64,000 bases of DNA, from contig JANFNE010000023.1 of assembly GCA_024867545.1 (NCBI GenBank), positions 124,001 through 188,000 on the forward strand, written 5' to 3'. The position numbers and the translations under genes were made by a program. Positions 9,709 through 22,000 of the stretch are shown piece after piece. Numbering within the stretch: the stretch's first letter is position 1; every line of letters starts with the position of its first letter. A model generated the notes under the pieces. It saw nothing but the letters and a program-made list of their open reading frames with translations. It did no database searches and was not told where the DNA came from. Source of the stretch: Phytopythium helicoides (taxonomy: Eukaryota > Oomycota > Peronosporomycetes > Pythiales > Pythiaceae).

Positions 9709-10907
9709 CTAGCAAACGTCCATGGGCGTCGGCCCCTGCGAGCGGTCCGTCGGCGTGAAGTAGAGCCCGCACCAGGCCTCCGACCGGTTGCGCTTGAACT
9801 GAAGGTCTGGGTCGTAGCCGCCCGCGCGCTGTTGCTCGCGGCGCAGCTTCTTGGTTTCGTTGACGCCGAACGTCGGGCCGCGCTTGCCGCCGGGCACTGG
9901 CACAGGCTGCGGTCCGCCGACGACGCCCGGTTGGAAACCCATCATGGCGGCTTCCATCTCGGCCGTCACGGGCTGGTCGATCGGCACGGCTGTCGTGGTC
10001 GCGCGCAGCTTGGTCACGTCGTTCTCGTCGCGCTCGCCAAGCGCCACCTCCATGAGCTGCGCCTTCTGCAGCTGCAGGTCGGCCTCGAACTGCATGTCCT
10101 CCTTCTGCTGGAGCAACCTCCGCTCCTCGGCCAGCCGCTGCTGCTCGCCGATGAGCTGAGCGATGCGGCGCTCCTCGTCCGCTTTCTTGGCGTCATTGGT
10201 CGCGATTGCGATCGCATTCTCCTGCCGGTACTGCTTCCACTGCTTCTGTGCTGCGGCCTTCTCCTCGTCCGTGCCGTACACCAGGTCAAAGACTGCGCCA
10301 CATACAAACTCAGCAGGTCGTTCAACAGCTCGGGTAAAGTATCATCATGCGATGTCAGCCACGCACTCAGGTTCTCGAGGTTCTCGAGGTAGTCGTTGAA
10401 CTCGTCGAGCGTGTCAAAGTCCTCCTCGGTCTTGTTGTAGCTATGGGGCCACGCAGCGTCACGTCAGCGCAACATATCGACACCTCCACCTCCAGAGCCG
10501 GCCGACGCACTCCTTAATGACCTTCTTGCGCACCGACGTCTCCTTGGCGAAGTTGAGCTCCTCGATGGTCTTGTCCTGCAGCTGCGACTTCTTGACAGGC
10601 TTCTGGCACGCGGGGCACGGGATCTCGCGCTGGTGCTGGAACTCGCGCTTGATGCAGTGGTCGCAGCTGCGCGCCACGCCGCCCCTCAGCGTCAGCAACT
10701 CGCCATTTCGCCCGCGGCGACCGGCCGACGCGCCGATCGGTCGCCGCGCAACTGCAGCGAACGGCGCGGCACGTACAAGCGGTGGCCGCACTTGGAGATG
10801 AGCATCTTCATCTTGGTGTTGAGGTAGTTGCTGTCGTCGTCCATGGACGTGCCGCACACGCAGCAGCGCAGCGCCAGGTCCTCCGCATCGTCCGCCGGCC
10901 CCGCCAT
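9709..10907 (-). CDS. MAT1: CDK-activating kinase assembly factor MAT1 (TFIIH subunit)
   Basis: RING-finger subunit that assembles CDK7-cyclin H and docks it on TFIIH in the nucleus. Four exons were joined: 10907-10777, 10666-10511, 10440-10367 and 10292-9709, giving 945 nt and 314 aa (human MAT1 is about 309 aa). Donors GTACGT, GTGCGT and GTGCGT and AG acceptors are canonical, and the phases agree. The N-terminal C3HC4 RING is split by intron 1: CCVC...KCGHR joins CDHCIKREF...CPAC. The MAT1 core follows (VIKDYNKTEEDFDTLDEFN, then NLIFDLVYGT across intron 3), then a charged coiled coil rich in Glu/Gln/Arg. The C-terminus is GGYDPDLQFKRNRSEAW. It is divergent from the SKI2 gene with 215 bases between start codons. 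Confidence 0.88.
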
Positions 10908-11085
10908 CGCCTTCGGTCCTTTCTCCTCCAAATTTCCCTTTGTGGCGAGGAAACCGATCCCGCGAGGCAAAGTATTCATTTCCGCAGGTATCTAAACCCC
11001 ACTCAACGGTTACGAGACCGCCGCTAGTTGCCTTCATTTATGTCGGGGTATTTGTTTTCCACAGTTCGACCGAGGTGATCTTTTT

Positions 11086-11106
11086 CGACCATTTCATTTT
11101 CCCCCC
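11086..11106 (+). promoter_or_regulatory. oomycete Inr-like element upstream of SKI2 gene
   Basis: The sequence ACCATTTCATTTTCCCC lies 17-37 bases upstream of the SKI2-like ATG. It resembles the oomycete initiator plus flanking element (TCATTYYNCAWTTT, then pyrimidines). The match is imperfect and by eye. It lies in the short divergent region shared with MAT1. Confidence 0.35.
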
Positions 11107-11122
11107 AGCCGATCCAGTGACG

Positions 11123-14100
11123 ATGGACGAGGTGGCGCGCGCGCTGGCGGCGCTGCAGCGGCTCGCGGACGAGCCAGAGGCCGCTAATGGCGCAGTTCCT
11201 GACGAGCTCCGGCGCTTCAGCGTGGTGGCGCCGTCTGCGCTGGCTCCGCAGGCCGTGGAGGTCGTCGCCAAGCCGGCGGACGCGCCAGAGCTCCCAGCCT
11301 TCACGCTGCCCCGCGCGCCTGTCACGTCGCCGTACACCGACCCGCAGCGCGTCATGGCTGAATTGGAGCGCACTGCTCGTCCGATATTCGCGCTGGAGCG
11401 CATCGGGACGTTCCCAGAGGGCCGGAGGAGCTTTGTGTACCCGGCACACGCGCCGAAGCCCAGCCGACTGCTGGCGCAAGTGCCCATGACGACGCCGCGC
11501 ACGGAGCTCGTGCCGCAGCGCAGCAACATGGTGCTCGACCCGCTCAACTTGAAGTATGAATTCCGCGCGGTGGATACGGCGCACACGGGCGCAGATGCAG
11601 GATTCTCGAGCGCACTGACCAAGCAGGACGAATATGCTCGCGGCAAGATGAGCAACAAGCCGTTCGCGCCTGGTGGCGACTCACTTGTGGCTGCAGGAGG
11701 CGGACCTAGCGCGGCGACGTCGAGCAGTGAGCTGTCGCCGCTAGATGCGTTCCGAGAAAAGATGCGGTCATCGCCTGAGGAGATGCAAAGGAACGCTCTT
11801 GCGCTCGGTGAAGATGCGGGACTGCTTGAGGACGAGGTTCGAGGACGGAATAGCAGAAATGTTTTCATTGCACAGCTTGTAAGCCTAATGCGGTTGATGG
11901 TGTCATAGGCGTTTCTGGACACCCTGGTTCTCGATATGCCGACGACGCTGGGCAAGACTCTGCAGGTGTCAGACGCGCAGGCAATCGCAAGGTTTCACAC
12001 AAAGCAGAAACAGCAGGTTCAATCCGATGTTGGCGACCATTTTGCTGATGACACTTCAATTGAGGCTGTTGGCACCAATCCATCCAATCTTCTCAAGCCA
12101 TACTTTGAGGTCGCGAGTGATGAGGCCCACATCGCTGCCATTCGCAGCAACGTACTCGATGAGAAGGCAGCTAGTGCCATGCAAGAGACTGGCAACGAAA
12201 ATGCGACGGTTGGTTTAGACCAGCTACTTCGCGATTTGGAAGACGATGGCGACCTGGCTGAGCTTGGCTTTCATATCGGAGACGATGAAGCCGAGTCTGA
12301 CACAGAAGTTGAAGAAAAGCAGAGTCAAGGCGACTCAAACGTATCTGCTTCGGTAGACGAAGCCGCCGGCAATAATGATGAGGGAAATGATGACGACTCT
12401 ACCGCTGAACCAGAAGTGGAGCTTGAGACGTTATTGAAGGACACGTCGAGCGCATTGCGTATCAAGAAAGTGTCGTCTCCGAGTTCTCAGTCATCAACGG
12501 AATGGGCAAGTATTGAAAGCGTGGATGTGCGAAACTTTCATGAAAAGGTGCCCGAGATGGCTATGCGCTATGATTTCGAGCTGGATGTGTTCCAAAAAGA
12601 GTGCGTCATCCACCTTGAGCGTCACGAATGCGTGTTCGTGGCAGCTCACACATCAGCAGGCAAGACTGTTATTGCCGAGTATGCGATTGCGATGTCTCAA
12701 AAGCACATGACTCGAACAATCTACACTTCTCCGATCAAGGCTTTATCAAACCAAAAGTACCGCGACTTTCGTTCCAAGTATGGTGCTGACAACGTTGGAC
12801 TCATTACAGGTGACGTCAGCATCAACCCCGAGGCAAGTTGTCTGGTGATGACAACCGAAATTTTGCGATCGATGTTGTACCGTGGCGCAGACATTATTCG
12901 AGATATTGAGTGGGTCATCTTTGACGAGATCCACTACATCAACGACAGCGAGCGCGGAGTCGTGTGGGAAGAAGTGATCATCATGCTGCCAGAGCACATT
13001 GGTATGGTGTTTTTATCGGCAACGACGCCGAACCACCTCGAGTTCTCAGACTGGATTGGTCGTACCAAGCAAAAGAAGATTCATGTGATTTCTACACTAA
13101 AGCGACCTGTTCCACTCCAGCACTTCTTGTATGCTGGAAAGGAGATGTTCAAATTGTTTGATGCATCAAGTGGGTATCTTCCTGGGGCATATGGAGCTGC
13201 AAAGAACAAGTTGTTTCCACCGTCCGACAAGGCGAAGGCCGGTGGAAGTGCAGGGGGCCGAGGTGGTCGCGGTGGCCGAGGAGGAAGCGCAGCGCCGGCT
13301 CGTGGTGGCGGCAGTATGGCAAACGCTCGCTCGATTCGAACTTCGGGTGGTGACCAAGCTGAGTGGACCAAGCTTATTCAGATGCTAAAGGAACAGTCCC
13401 TGCTTCCGGTTGTAGTGTTCGCGTTTAGCAAGCGCCTGTGCGAAGAGAGTGCGAGCAAACTCTCAAAACTGGACCTCAGCACACCATCGGAGCGGTCAGA
13501 AATCCATCTGTTCCTCGAATCTAGCATTCAGAGGCTGCAAGGCTCTGATCGAGAACTGCCCCAAGTGCTGGCTATGAAGGAAATGCTCAAGCGTGGTATT
13601 GGTGTGCATCACGGTGGACTCTTGCCTATCATCAAGGAGATGGTCGAAATTCTGTTTGGGCGAGGTCTCGTCAAGGTATTGTTCTCTACTGAGACGTTCG
13701 CAATGGGTGTCAACATGCCAGCGCGTACGGTGGTATTCAACGGCATTCGCAAGCATGATGGCAAAAGCTTCCGCGACCTTTTGCCAGGTGAATACACGCA
13801 GATGGCTGGTCGTGCTGGTCGTCGTGGTCTTGATGCCGTGGGTACTGTCATCATCGCGTGCTGGAATGACGTACCTGAGCCGAACTCGCTGCGTACCATG
13901 TTGGCTGGAAAGGCTACCACGCTCACCAGTCAGTTCCGACTGACATACAACATGATTTTGAACCTGTTGCGTGTCGAGGTGCTGACTGTTACAGATATGA
14001 TGAAGCGGTCTTTTTCCGAGTTCCACACCCAAAAGGCACTTGCATCGCGAAAGATTCCTCAGCTGATTATGCGAGGTCGAAAGCTTCTGGGGAGATTGGA

Positions 14101-15709
14101 ACAGGCACTCATAGATGATTTCCCGCACCTTCAAGAATCAGGAGAGCTCGCGTTGATTCGAGAGTTTTACGAGCTCCAGCGTCAGAAGCGCGATCTTGAG
14201 AAGCAGCTGACTGCGTGGATTCTCACAAACGACGTGCAAGCGGCAAAGGCAGGAATTGCACCAGGCCGCATTGTTGCACTGAATGTGAAGGGCCTTCGTG
14301 CAAGCCATCCGCTTGGATTGGTGGTGCGAACAAATGCTCTGGGAGGGGATATCGGCGGACTAAGTCGCTCCAAGGTTTCGTTTGACAACTACAATTCCAC
14401 TGATACCTCGGGATCGGTATCGAGTGATGACAAGCGTGTGTTCAAGACTATCACGATTATTTGCTTGTGCCCGGAAGACTACAGTCCGCCTAAGCCTGAG
14501 CCTAGCGCTGCAGCGACCCCAGCGACTGATGCTTTCGGCCGCCCTGTCGGAGCTGGTAGCGCGTTTGGCGCCCCGCTTCGCAGCAAGCGCGACGAGGATG
14601 ATGCCCTAATGTTTGGTCGAGGCAAGAAGGCAGGTGGAAGTGGTAAGCGAGACAAGAACGATTCGACGGAGCTCGAGTCACAGACAACTGGATCGCTGCT
14701 AGGACTTACGTATGCTGTGTTGGACGTGCCTGAGAGCTGTATCGAGAGCGTAACAGCTCTCGTGGCCACTAATGTGAATACGAAGACGCTGGTGGCTACA
14801 TCGTCCAAGAAAGAGCTTGCGAGTGCAATCGAGTTCCTCGCGAATCTCGACAAGCAAACGGGAGCGATGCTGCATGCAGGAGTGCCGCTTGTCGACGTTG
14901 TCGGAGATCTGCGTGTGAACGACCTGGAGGTGGCCACCGGATATAGCAGATGGGAAGCGCTGTTTGCGGCTGTCCAGCAACACCCGTGTGCTTTCGGCGA
15001 CGATGGCTCGTCATCACAACGAGGACGCGTCCTCCAGAAGTTGGACAAGATCTACAAGCTACAGCAATATGTGTCACGACTGACTCGTGAGCTGTCGAAT
15101 GATTCGCTTTCTTTGTTCCCAGACTTCCAGCAACGTCTGAGTGTGCTGAAGCGTCTTGGGTACATTTCAGAGGACGGTGTGGTGCAAGTCAAGGGCCGTG
15201 TGGCGTGCGAGATCAACACTTGCGAGGAAATTGTTTTGACGGAGATGATCTTCGAGAATGTCCTCGCATCGCTCGAGCCCGAGGAGATCGTCGCGGTGCT
15301 CTCCGCACTCATTTTCCAAGAGAAAAGTCAATCAGAGCCCACGCTTACTCCCCGTCTTGAGGTTGCGCGGGATACTGTCAAAAAGATTGCTGAGTCGCTC
15401 GGAGTCATCCAGCTTGAGCAGCACTTGGACATTGATCCCGCTGTTTACACGAAGGGAGCGCTCAACTTTGGACTAGCCGAAGTTGTCTACGAGTGGGCTC
15501 GCGGGATGCCGTTCAAGAAGCTTTGCGAGCTGACTGACGTGCAGGAAGGGTCCATCGTGCGGTGCATCACGCGGCTGGATGAAGTCTGCCGCGAAGTGCG
15601 CAATGCTGCTCGTGTAGTGGGTGACCCGCGACTATACCGCAAAATGGAGGTTGCGTCCGAGGCTATCAAGCGTGACGTGGTGTTCGCAAGTAGCCTGTAT
15701 CTAGCCTAG
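11123..15709 (+). CDS. SKI2: SKI2-like DExH RNA helicase (exosome cofactor)
   Basis: Superfamily 2 helicase of the Ski2/Mtr4 group, feeding RNA to the cytoplasmic exosome as part of the SKI complex. Exon 1 starts at 11123 and exon 2 begins at 11909. The donor is uncertain: GTTCGA at 11837 gives a 72-nt intron (product 1504 aa), GTAAGC at 11879 a 30-nt intron (1518 aa); both are phase 0. Motifs: AHTSAGKT (I, about 12640), TSPIKALSNQKYRDF (Ia), DEIHYIND (II), LSATTPN (III), ETFAMGVNMPART (V) and QMAGRAGRRGLD (VI, about 13800). An RGG-rich insert (13225-13320) separates the two RecA domains. The arch/beta-barrel region is about 14100-14900, and a DSHCT domain ends the protein. The acidic N-terminus fits SKI2 rather than MTR4. 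It converges with the next gene with a 69-base gap. Confidence 0.92.
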
Positions 15710-15778
15710 ACGAGCGAAACAATTCAGTCAATGGTGAAATTCTAGTCTTTTGTACTGTGATGATTGATATCAACTGCG

Positions 15779-17130
15779 TCAGTCAAAGTGCACGTGGCTG
15801 CTGGCTTGCTTGTCCTTCTTCTTTCGCTTTTTTGATTTGTTTTCCTTTGCTGGCGTCGGCACCTTTGTGCTAGATGGGGAGGGCACCACGCCGCGGTCGA
15901 GCAGCTGAATCGACTTTTGACAGTTCTGAAGGTACTCTTGTGCCATGGTCCGGCGCTGCGCTGGAAGTGGTATGTCGGTATTCTCGATGATCACCTTGAA
16001 CAACCCCTCCAGGCATACGAGGCGATCCCGGCGGCGCGTGACGTCATTAATCTTGCCCACCTGCTCTGCAATGGCGAACAGCGCCGTGGTGAGTGATATC
16101 GAGTCGTTGAGTGTGAACTCGGCCGAGAGCGAGCCCACGACGTCCACTAGCCGTTTGAGCGTGGCGTCAAAGGCGGAGAGCGTGAACTCCCTCTCCGAGT
16201 GCTTAGCATCGCGCGTGCACCGCGAGAGCGCCGCGCGGATCTCCTTTATTGCCATTCGCGGAACATTGGCAGATGCCGCCGTTGTGCTAGTTGGTTTAGG
16301 CGTCGAGCTGCTCTCATCCTCCTGAAGCCGCCGCTTCTTGCTCTTGGAGGGTGTCCGCTCCTCACCGCCGACTTTCGCAGCCGCCTTGTTATTCTTTTGG
16401 CGCGTGATGACTTCATTGACCTCGCTCTCCAGCTCTCTGCACGCCACAGATCATCAGCCGCACTCCGTGTCCCAATCCAGTCAGCAGCGCACTACCTCAG
16501 CGTCGCCACCGCGTACGGCAGCCTGTTCCTGGCGTCCTTGAGCTGCTCCTTGATCTTCTTGCACCGCCTCACCTCGCCAATCACCGGCCTCGCCTCCCTC
16601 TCGCCCGCGAGCGCGCGCAGCACGGGCCTCACCACTCTGTCCCTCGCCCTCTCCGTCCAGAACGCCTCGTGCTTCTCCGCGTCCTCGGGCATGAGCTCCA
16701 GGAACCTTCGCAGGAGCGCGACGCTCCTGTCCGCCGCCTCGCTCCCCTCCTCCTTCTTCTCCGCCAACAGCACCGCCTCCAGCTCCCGCACCACCGCGCG
16801 CGCCTCCGCCCTGCGCTGCTTCCCGCTCTCCTCCTCTCGCTGCTCCTCGCCCACCGCAGCCTCCAGCAGCGCGCCAACTCGCTCCGCCACCGCCGTCTCC
16901 ACCGCCGTCAGCTCCGCCAGACGCGCGCGCACCGACCGCGAGCCTCCGGCCGCCAGTCGACGCGTCGCCTCCGCCACCTGCCGCGCCTGCGCCAACGCCG
17001 CCGCGCACGCGCGCAGCTGCTGCGCCACCAGCTTGGCCTCCTCACGCAGCGCAGCGCCGCAGAACTCGCGCCGCGTGCGCGCGTCCAGCCGCAGCAGCAG
17101 CCGCCGGAACGGCGCCGGCTCGGCCGCCAT
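15779..17130 (-). CDS. hypothetical coiled-coil protein with lysine-rich tail
   Basis: Two exons, 17130-16496 and 16436-15779, are joined by an intron with donor GTAGTG and acceptor GTGCAG, giving 430 aa. The N-terminal half is almost wholly Ala/Arg/Glu-rich and predicted to be coiled coil (residues about 15-200). The second exon opens with ELESEVNEVITRQKNNK, contains a basic KSKKRRL segment and an Ser/Thr/Pro-rich linker, then a more globular part (ALSRCTRDAKHSEREF through QEYLQNCQKSIQLLDRG). It ends in KENKSKKRKKKDKQ, a likely nuclear localisation signal. No family was recognised. Exon 1 is very GC-rich, which also opens long antisense frames. A nuclear structural or chromatin role is only a guess. 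Confidence 0.7.
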
Positions 17131-18161
17131 TTGCCCACCACCACTTGCTACAGTGGGCGAAAATGGCGGGGAGGCCGGGAATATTTACAGGACATGGTCA
17201 AGTGCTTCAACATGGGAACGACAGCTTGGATGATGCCCGATCCGGTCTGTGCGAAGGAGGGGAGGGGTGACTGCATGCAGTGGACGGCACTAATGATGTG
17301 ACAGAGGTGCCGGCTCACACGCAGATCGCAGACCCACTCGACGGCGCCAGCTCGCGCAAGTCACGCTTGGCACCAGCACATTACCGTTCGCCATCAACCC
17401 CGGGCTGCTTTGCATCTACTGGTTGACTCAGCGCCGCCAACGACCGGTAGAGAATCGATAGTGCCAACAGATGCGCTGGTGACGAAGGCACTGGTTGCAC
17501 GTAGTGATCCATTGCTACTATCCATGTTGGGCAAATCGGTTTGCAGCCCGCCAGGTATCCCCAGCCTGCAATGATGAACCGCAGGTGGCAGTACTCGATT
17601 CGCAGCAAGAAATATATTGAAGCGGAGCGGATATATGGAGAAGAAGCGGCGTGCGATCGACGTTGAGCATGAGATAGATGGAGGGATGGACTGTTGGCAG
17701 TGGCTTGTAACTTCATGCGTACCTTCCTTGTAAATATTGAGAGCTGGCTGGAGGGAAAGAATGCAAGGAGCTGTGGAGATGCAGGCACTGGCAGTGGCAA
17801 TGCAGTCGGCGCAGAGCTGTTGCGTTGCATGCAGTGAGCTGAATGAAGGCGCTGCTGAGACCGAGCATCATCCAATCCGACACACAATTCGACGTCAGTC
17901 TGATTACGAATGTAGCTATTCGTTTTTATCCAATCAACGGTACAAAGATGAAACAAAGTGACCAATCAAAGGCTTCTAAATAACTGAGGTGGCCGATGAC
18001 GACAACTTCCGACTCCATTGGCAACTTGTCAGACGTGATCAGTGCTGGCACCACTTGACGACGGGTGCTACGGACTGCATAGCTAGCTCATTCCCCAATT
18101 GCCAGTCTGTCTGCCAAGCCTCGCGAGCATCTAGCCAGCCTCCGTCTCCATTCACCCAGCG
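17131..18161. other. intergenic region, divergent spacer
   Basis: About 1 kb between two divergently transcribed genes. A 585-base open frame on the minus strand (17381-17965) has no family features, biased composition and no plausible domain, and was not called. No repeat was recognised. Confidence 0.5.
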
Positions 18162-19013
18162 ATGAGCCAAGCCTTCCGCCACCCGGTGCTCGTTGTTTCG
18201 CACGGCCCAGGCCCGCTGTGGCTCATCTCCGACGGCCCGAACGGTAAGAAGAGCGAGGCCGCCAACAACATCCGCAGCCTCTTCAAGCACGCCTACCCGA
18301 CTGGAGAGCGGCTGCCGAAGCGCATCCTGTTCGTGTCGGCTCATTGGGAGTCCGAGGACCGCGACGCGTTTGAGATCTCGGTCTCCAAGCAGCCCGAGAT
18401 GGTCTACGACTACTACGGGTTTCCTCCTGAGGCGTACGCTGTCAAGTATCCGGCCAAGGGCGACCCAGACTTTGCCGCTCAGCTTCAGAACCAGCTTGCC
18501 AAGAACCAGCTCAAGGCAAATCTCGTCGAGCGAGGATTCGACCACGGATTGTTTGTCATCATGCTGCTCGCACGACCCGAGGCCGACATCCCGATTGTGA
18601 CACTATCCATCAATGACATCATGGACGCAAAGACACACTTCAAACTCGGCCAGGCTATTGCACCGTTCCGTGACCAGGACACCCTCATCATTTGCTCGGG
18701 CGAGGCCACGCACAACATGCGTTCGGGTCTTGTGTTTGGTCAACCGGTCGCTGACTGGGCCGGCGAATTCCAGGACTGGATCGATAACACCTTCACGGAC
18801 GCAACATCACTGCCGTATGCTGAGCGCCAAGCCGCCATCGAGAACTGGCGCAAAGTTCCAGCTGCGCGTACTGCACACCCATCGCCGGATCATTTTACAC
18901 CGTTCGTTTTGGCAGCTGGTGCTGGAATGGAAGAGAACAAGCCAACTGCCACGAAGCTCTTCGGAGGCTGGGCAGGACAGTTTTCGCTTGCGTCCTACGC
19001 CTATGGAGTTTAG
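18162..19013 (+). CDS. LigB/DODA-type class III extradiol dioxygenase
   Basis: 283-aa protein of the LigB superfamily (4,5-DOPA dioxygenase extradiol-like), non-heme metal enzymes that open catechol rings next to the diol. Family landmarks: VVSHGPGPLW with His14, FVSAHWES with His61, RGFDHGLF with His128, GEATHN with His184 and AHPSPDHF with His239 and His244. The family binds one divalent metal through conserved histidines of this set. Start 18162 is the first ATG in frame and is followed at once by family sequence, so no targeting peptide is present and the enzyme is likely cytosolic. It is intronless. Such enzymes are known from bacteria, fungi and plants; the substrate here, an aromatic diol or related compound, is not determinable. 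Confidence 0.9.
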   Translation: MSQAFRHPVLVVSHGPGPLWLISDGPNGKKSEAANNIRSLFKHAYPTGERLPKRILFVSAHWESEDRDAFEISVSKQPEMVYDYYGFPPEAYAVKYPAKGDPDFAAQLQNQLAKNQLKANLVERGFDHGLFVIMLLARPEADIPIVTLSINDIMDAKTHFKLGQAIAPFRDQDTLIICSGEATHNMRSGLVFGQPVADWAGEFQDWIDNTFTDATSLPYAERQAAIENWRKVPAARTAHPSPDHFTPFVLAAGAGMEENKPTATKLFGGWAGQFSLASYAYGV

Positions 19014-22000
19014 TCGAGCTAAGTAACATTCGTAGATGTTACGTTCTGCTTCTCGCAGTTCCGCGAGGAGCTCAAGTCACGAATCAGACTAAACCATCAT
19101 GTTGCTGTGTGCAAGCTTCATTGTTCCAATCCAATCTGGTGGTAGACCCCAAAGCGTTCGAGCGGATGACCATTACCATGGAGTAATTCATACCCTGGGT
19201 TAAGGGCTTGCCCACTCAGTTGGCCGCACACCAACGATGCCTACCATGCATGGAGCTCGACTTTCCCGGTTATGCCACAGCACCAGGCAGCATGGCCTCA
19301 GCAACAGATGGCCTGTGGCGTACTCCTCGAGCGACTTGTTCGGGGCAGCGACAACTCGACTAACCACGTAGTGAGCCGCGACCAGTGAGCTCCTTGGGTT
19401 GGCGCTGGAGTTGGGAAGCCGTAGTATGAACTAGCAGTTTTGAGCCACGATTGGCTTTGCCCAGCCACGAAGCCCGTACGGTCCGCGTGGGGGCATTTGA
19501 GCTCCTATTACACCGCCATGACGGCCACGGTGTGGCGACCCAGCGGCGCATCGAGTTAGAGGATCGTCACGTTCCTCGATTTCTTCTGTCCAGGCAAAAA
19601 GAACCCTGGTTGTTCGTACCTGGAGCGGTGGGGATGGCACTCCCCACCCCACCTCTGGTGAGCAGTTGACAAAATTGAACTAGTGATACCAGTAGCCAAC
19701 CACATGGGTCACGTCAACAATGAGTAGACAGTGCGCGCGGCATAATCTTTGGAGTGGTCTAGTCACTAATAACGGACCACCAGCGCTATGTACCGCAAAG
19801 AGGCTTCCTGTGCCGTTCCTTGCCGTCATGCACTAGCTCATGTCATACCTGACGAGTCACCTGGTACAGTAGTGTAAGCGACTGTCAATGGTATTCCAAA
19901 ACCAAACGGAGCAGCCGTTCAGTCCATTACGAGGTATCGAACGCTATATCTCCTCACCTTCAACTCCAACTCAACTTACTTGGCTCGATGCAGTCGAGTT
20001 GAGTGAGTTTGGTTAGTTCGAACACAGCGACTGCACTGAAGGCGGAGGTTACAGCGAGGTAGCAGCAGCGTCCTCCAAGTTTCACGATGTCCATGCGTCC
20101 CATCAGTGCCACAATCACCAGAAGGTGGGGAGAAGATTGACTCAGCTATGTCCACAGCGAAGGATCCGCCACCGTTCTGTGCGGTTGGGCTGCCACAATC
20201 ATCTTTGTGGTTGTGGTCATGCTCCAAAATTATTACAAGGTGCTTGTAGTTGTGTTGACGAGAGATCAAGGTCCTTGACTTCAGACCGAGGCAACCGAAC
20301 CAATCGATATCGGCCTACAGTCCGCTTTCCATTCGTGGTTTCTCACTTTTCGATTCATCGAATCCTCCACAAGCAACCAGACACCAGGAGCCAGCGCCAA
20401 GATGCATGTTGAACGCTTTTTGGCTGATTTCTTATGTTTTCACGTCGATTGGAGCGGTTTTTGGCAAAGGGAAGTCCATTGTACGGACTCGAGGCGATGG
20501 AGAGGGATGCCACACTATGCCGACATCGTCTGATCACGCTGCGCGTTATGACGAGTAAATCTTCTTGATCGTTGGTCTGATAGCCATCGCCTCCCTTTGT
20601 CTTTATTCTGACTCTTTGCGTAGTTGCATGTGGCCCAAGTCTTACGTTGCGTATTTGATGGTAGAATACACATGAATCTTCACTTGGAAATGTGCTTGCT
20701 TTCGTTGGGGGACTCAGTCTAATGATCAAAAACCATTCCGTGCTTCAGCTTTGCTGAGCTGTGAGGGAATGACGCGGAAGTCTCTATCGGGCGAAAAGCT
20801 CATGTACCAACAGCGTTGTATATCGCTCCACCAGCAAGCTGAAGAGACCCAACCAGCCTCTATAACACAAGTAGTTGGAGTATGAAACCGATTCGGGTTC
20901 ACTTCGTAGCAACAACAGATATTAGTGTAAAAGCTCTTGCTCAGGTATACCGGCATAGCTTCAAACAGTTTATCGCATCGAGAAATGTGTCTAAATCTTA
21001 TCCTTCATCGTGTGCCTTATGGCTTTTCCCACGGTTGTGCTGAAAAATGCTTCTCCTGAAGCTGAATGGCTCTACCCTGACTGACTGGTACCTGCGAGGA
21101 TAGCAATGCACATACTACGTCAATCAAGTCCACATCTATAATCTATTTGGGTTTATACTTTGAGTAAAAATGATCGGTTGCGACGACTTTTATGCGCTTG
21201 TTGGCTCTAAGTTGACTCGATTGGCGCTCGAGCTCTCCAGAGTTGTCAAAAGCTGATAATTCTAATTGTCCGAGGTGCTCGCCTATATCCAGAAGCGTTT
21301 TTGCGCGTGCTGAACGGGAACAACATGCGCATTCACGAGCTGCGCTGCACATTCACTGATGGACCCCGAATTGCCACGGAGCTCTCGAACAAGGATTCTC
21401 GATTAACTCGGTGTCTGGAGATTTTCGGATGTCTCTGTGCATCGGGCAGTTACGCCGAGATCCAGGCTTTTATGGAAATGATGCCTCTCAACGACAGGCT
21501 TTAACAAATTGAGTTCCAAGTGCAGTACATTTCGTTGGCAAAGTTTATGGACGCCTTAGTGCAAGAAAATGACAGAGAGGTTTCTTCTCCGCGAGAGCCA
21601 TGACTTAGTCCCAGTGCGAATTCGACTCACTCACTCATGTGATGGTTTTCTTCTATCATAACTTGACGGTAAGCGCGCTCGACCTCACACGCGAAGATGA
21701 TATTCAGCCCGGTCGGCGGAGCTCAATTGTAGTACCTCGAGCAAATTGATTCTTCATCCTCTTGTTAGACGGAAGAGCTGTGCGGCCTGAATAAACATAC
21801 ACTGAGGAAAGCGAGGCGGTTTTCGAGTGGAAAAGGATCGCATGGTGAAGGGAGCTGCTTTGCATTCTCACAGTCTCGTCAGCATGTCGCAAGTATTTAC
21901 TCTATGAAAGCACGAGTCCGCAGCGAAGACAGGATCAGCGTGCCACGAACTCCTCGAAGCAATTTCACAGTTGCCTCGCTGTTTGAAGAAGTGTTCTTGC

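Noticed and set aside
17381..17965. 195-codon open frame on the minus strand in the spacer between the coiled-coil and dioxygenase genes
   Set aside because: No domain, no signal peptide, poor composition and no link to any neighbouring exon.
19360..19670. Possible structured RNA or tRNA in the gene-poor region
   Set aside because: No cloverleaf or internal A/B box pair could be traced.
21301..21504. Possible LRR-like gene remnant
   Set aside because: Leucine spacing alone is too weak to assign it to the LRR-like family; no flanking homologous sequence could be shown.
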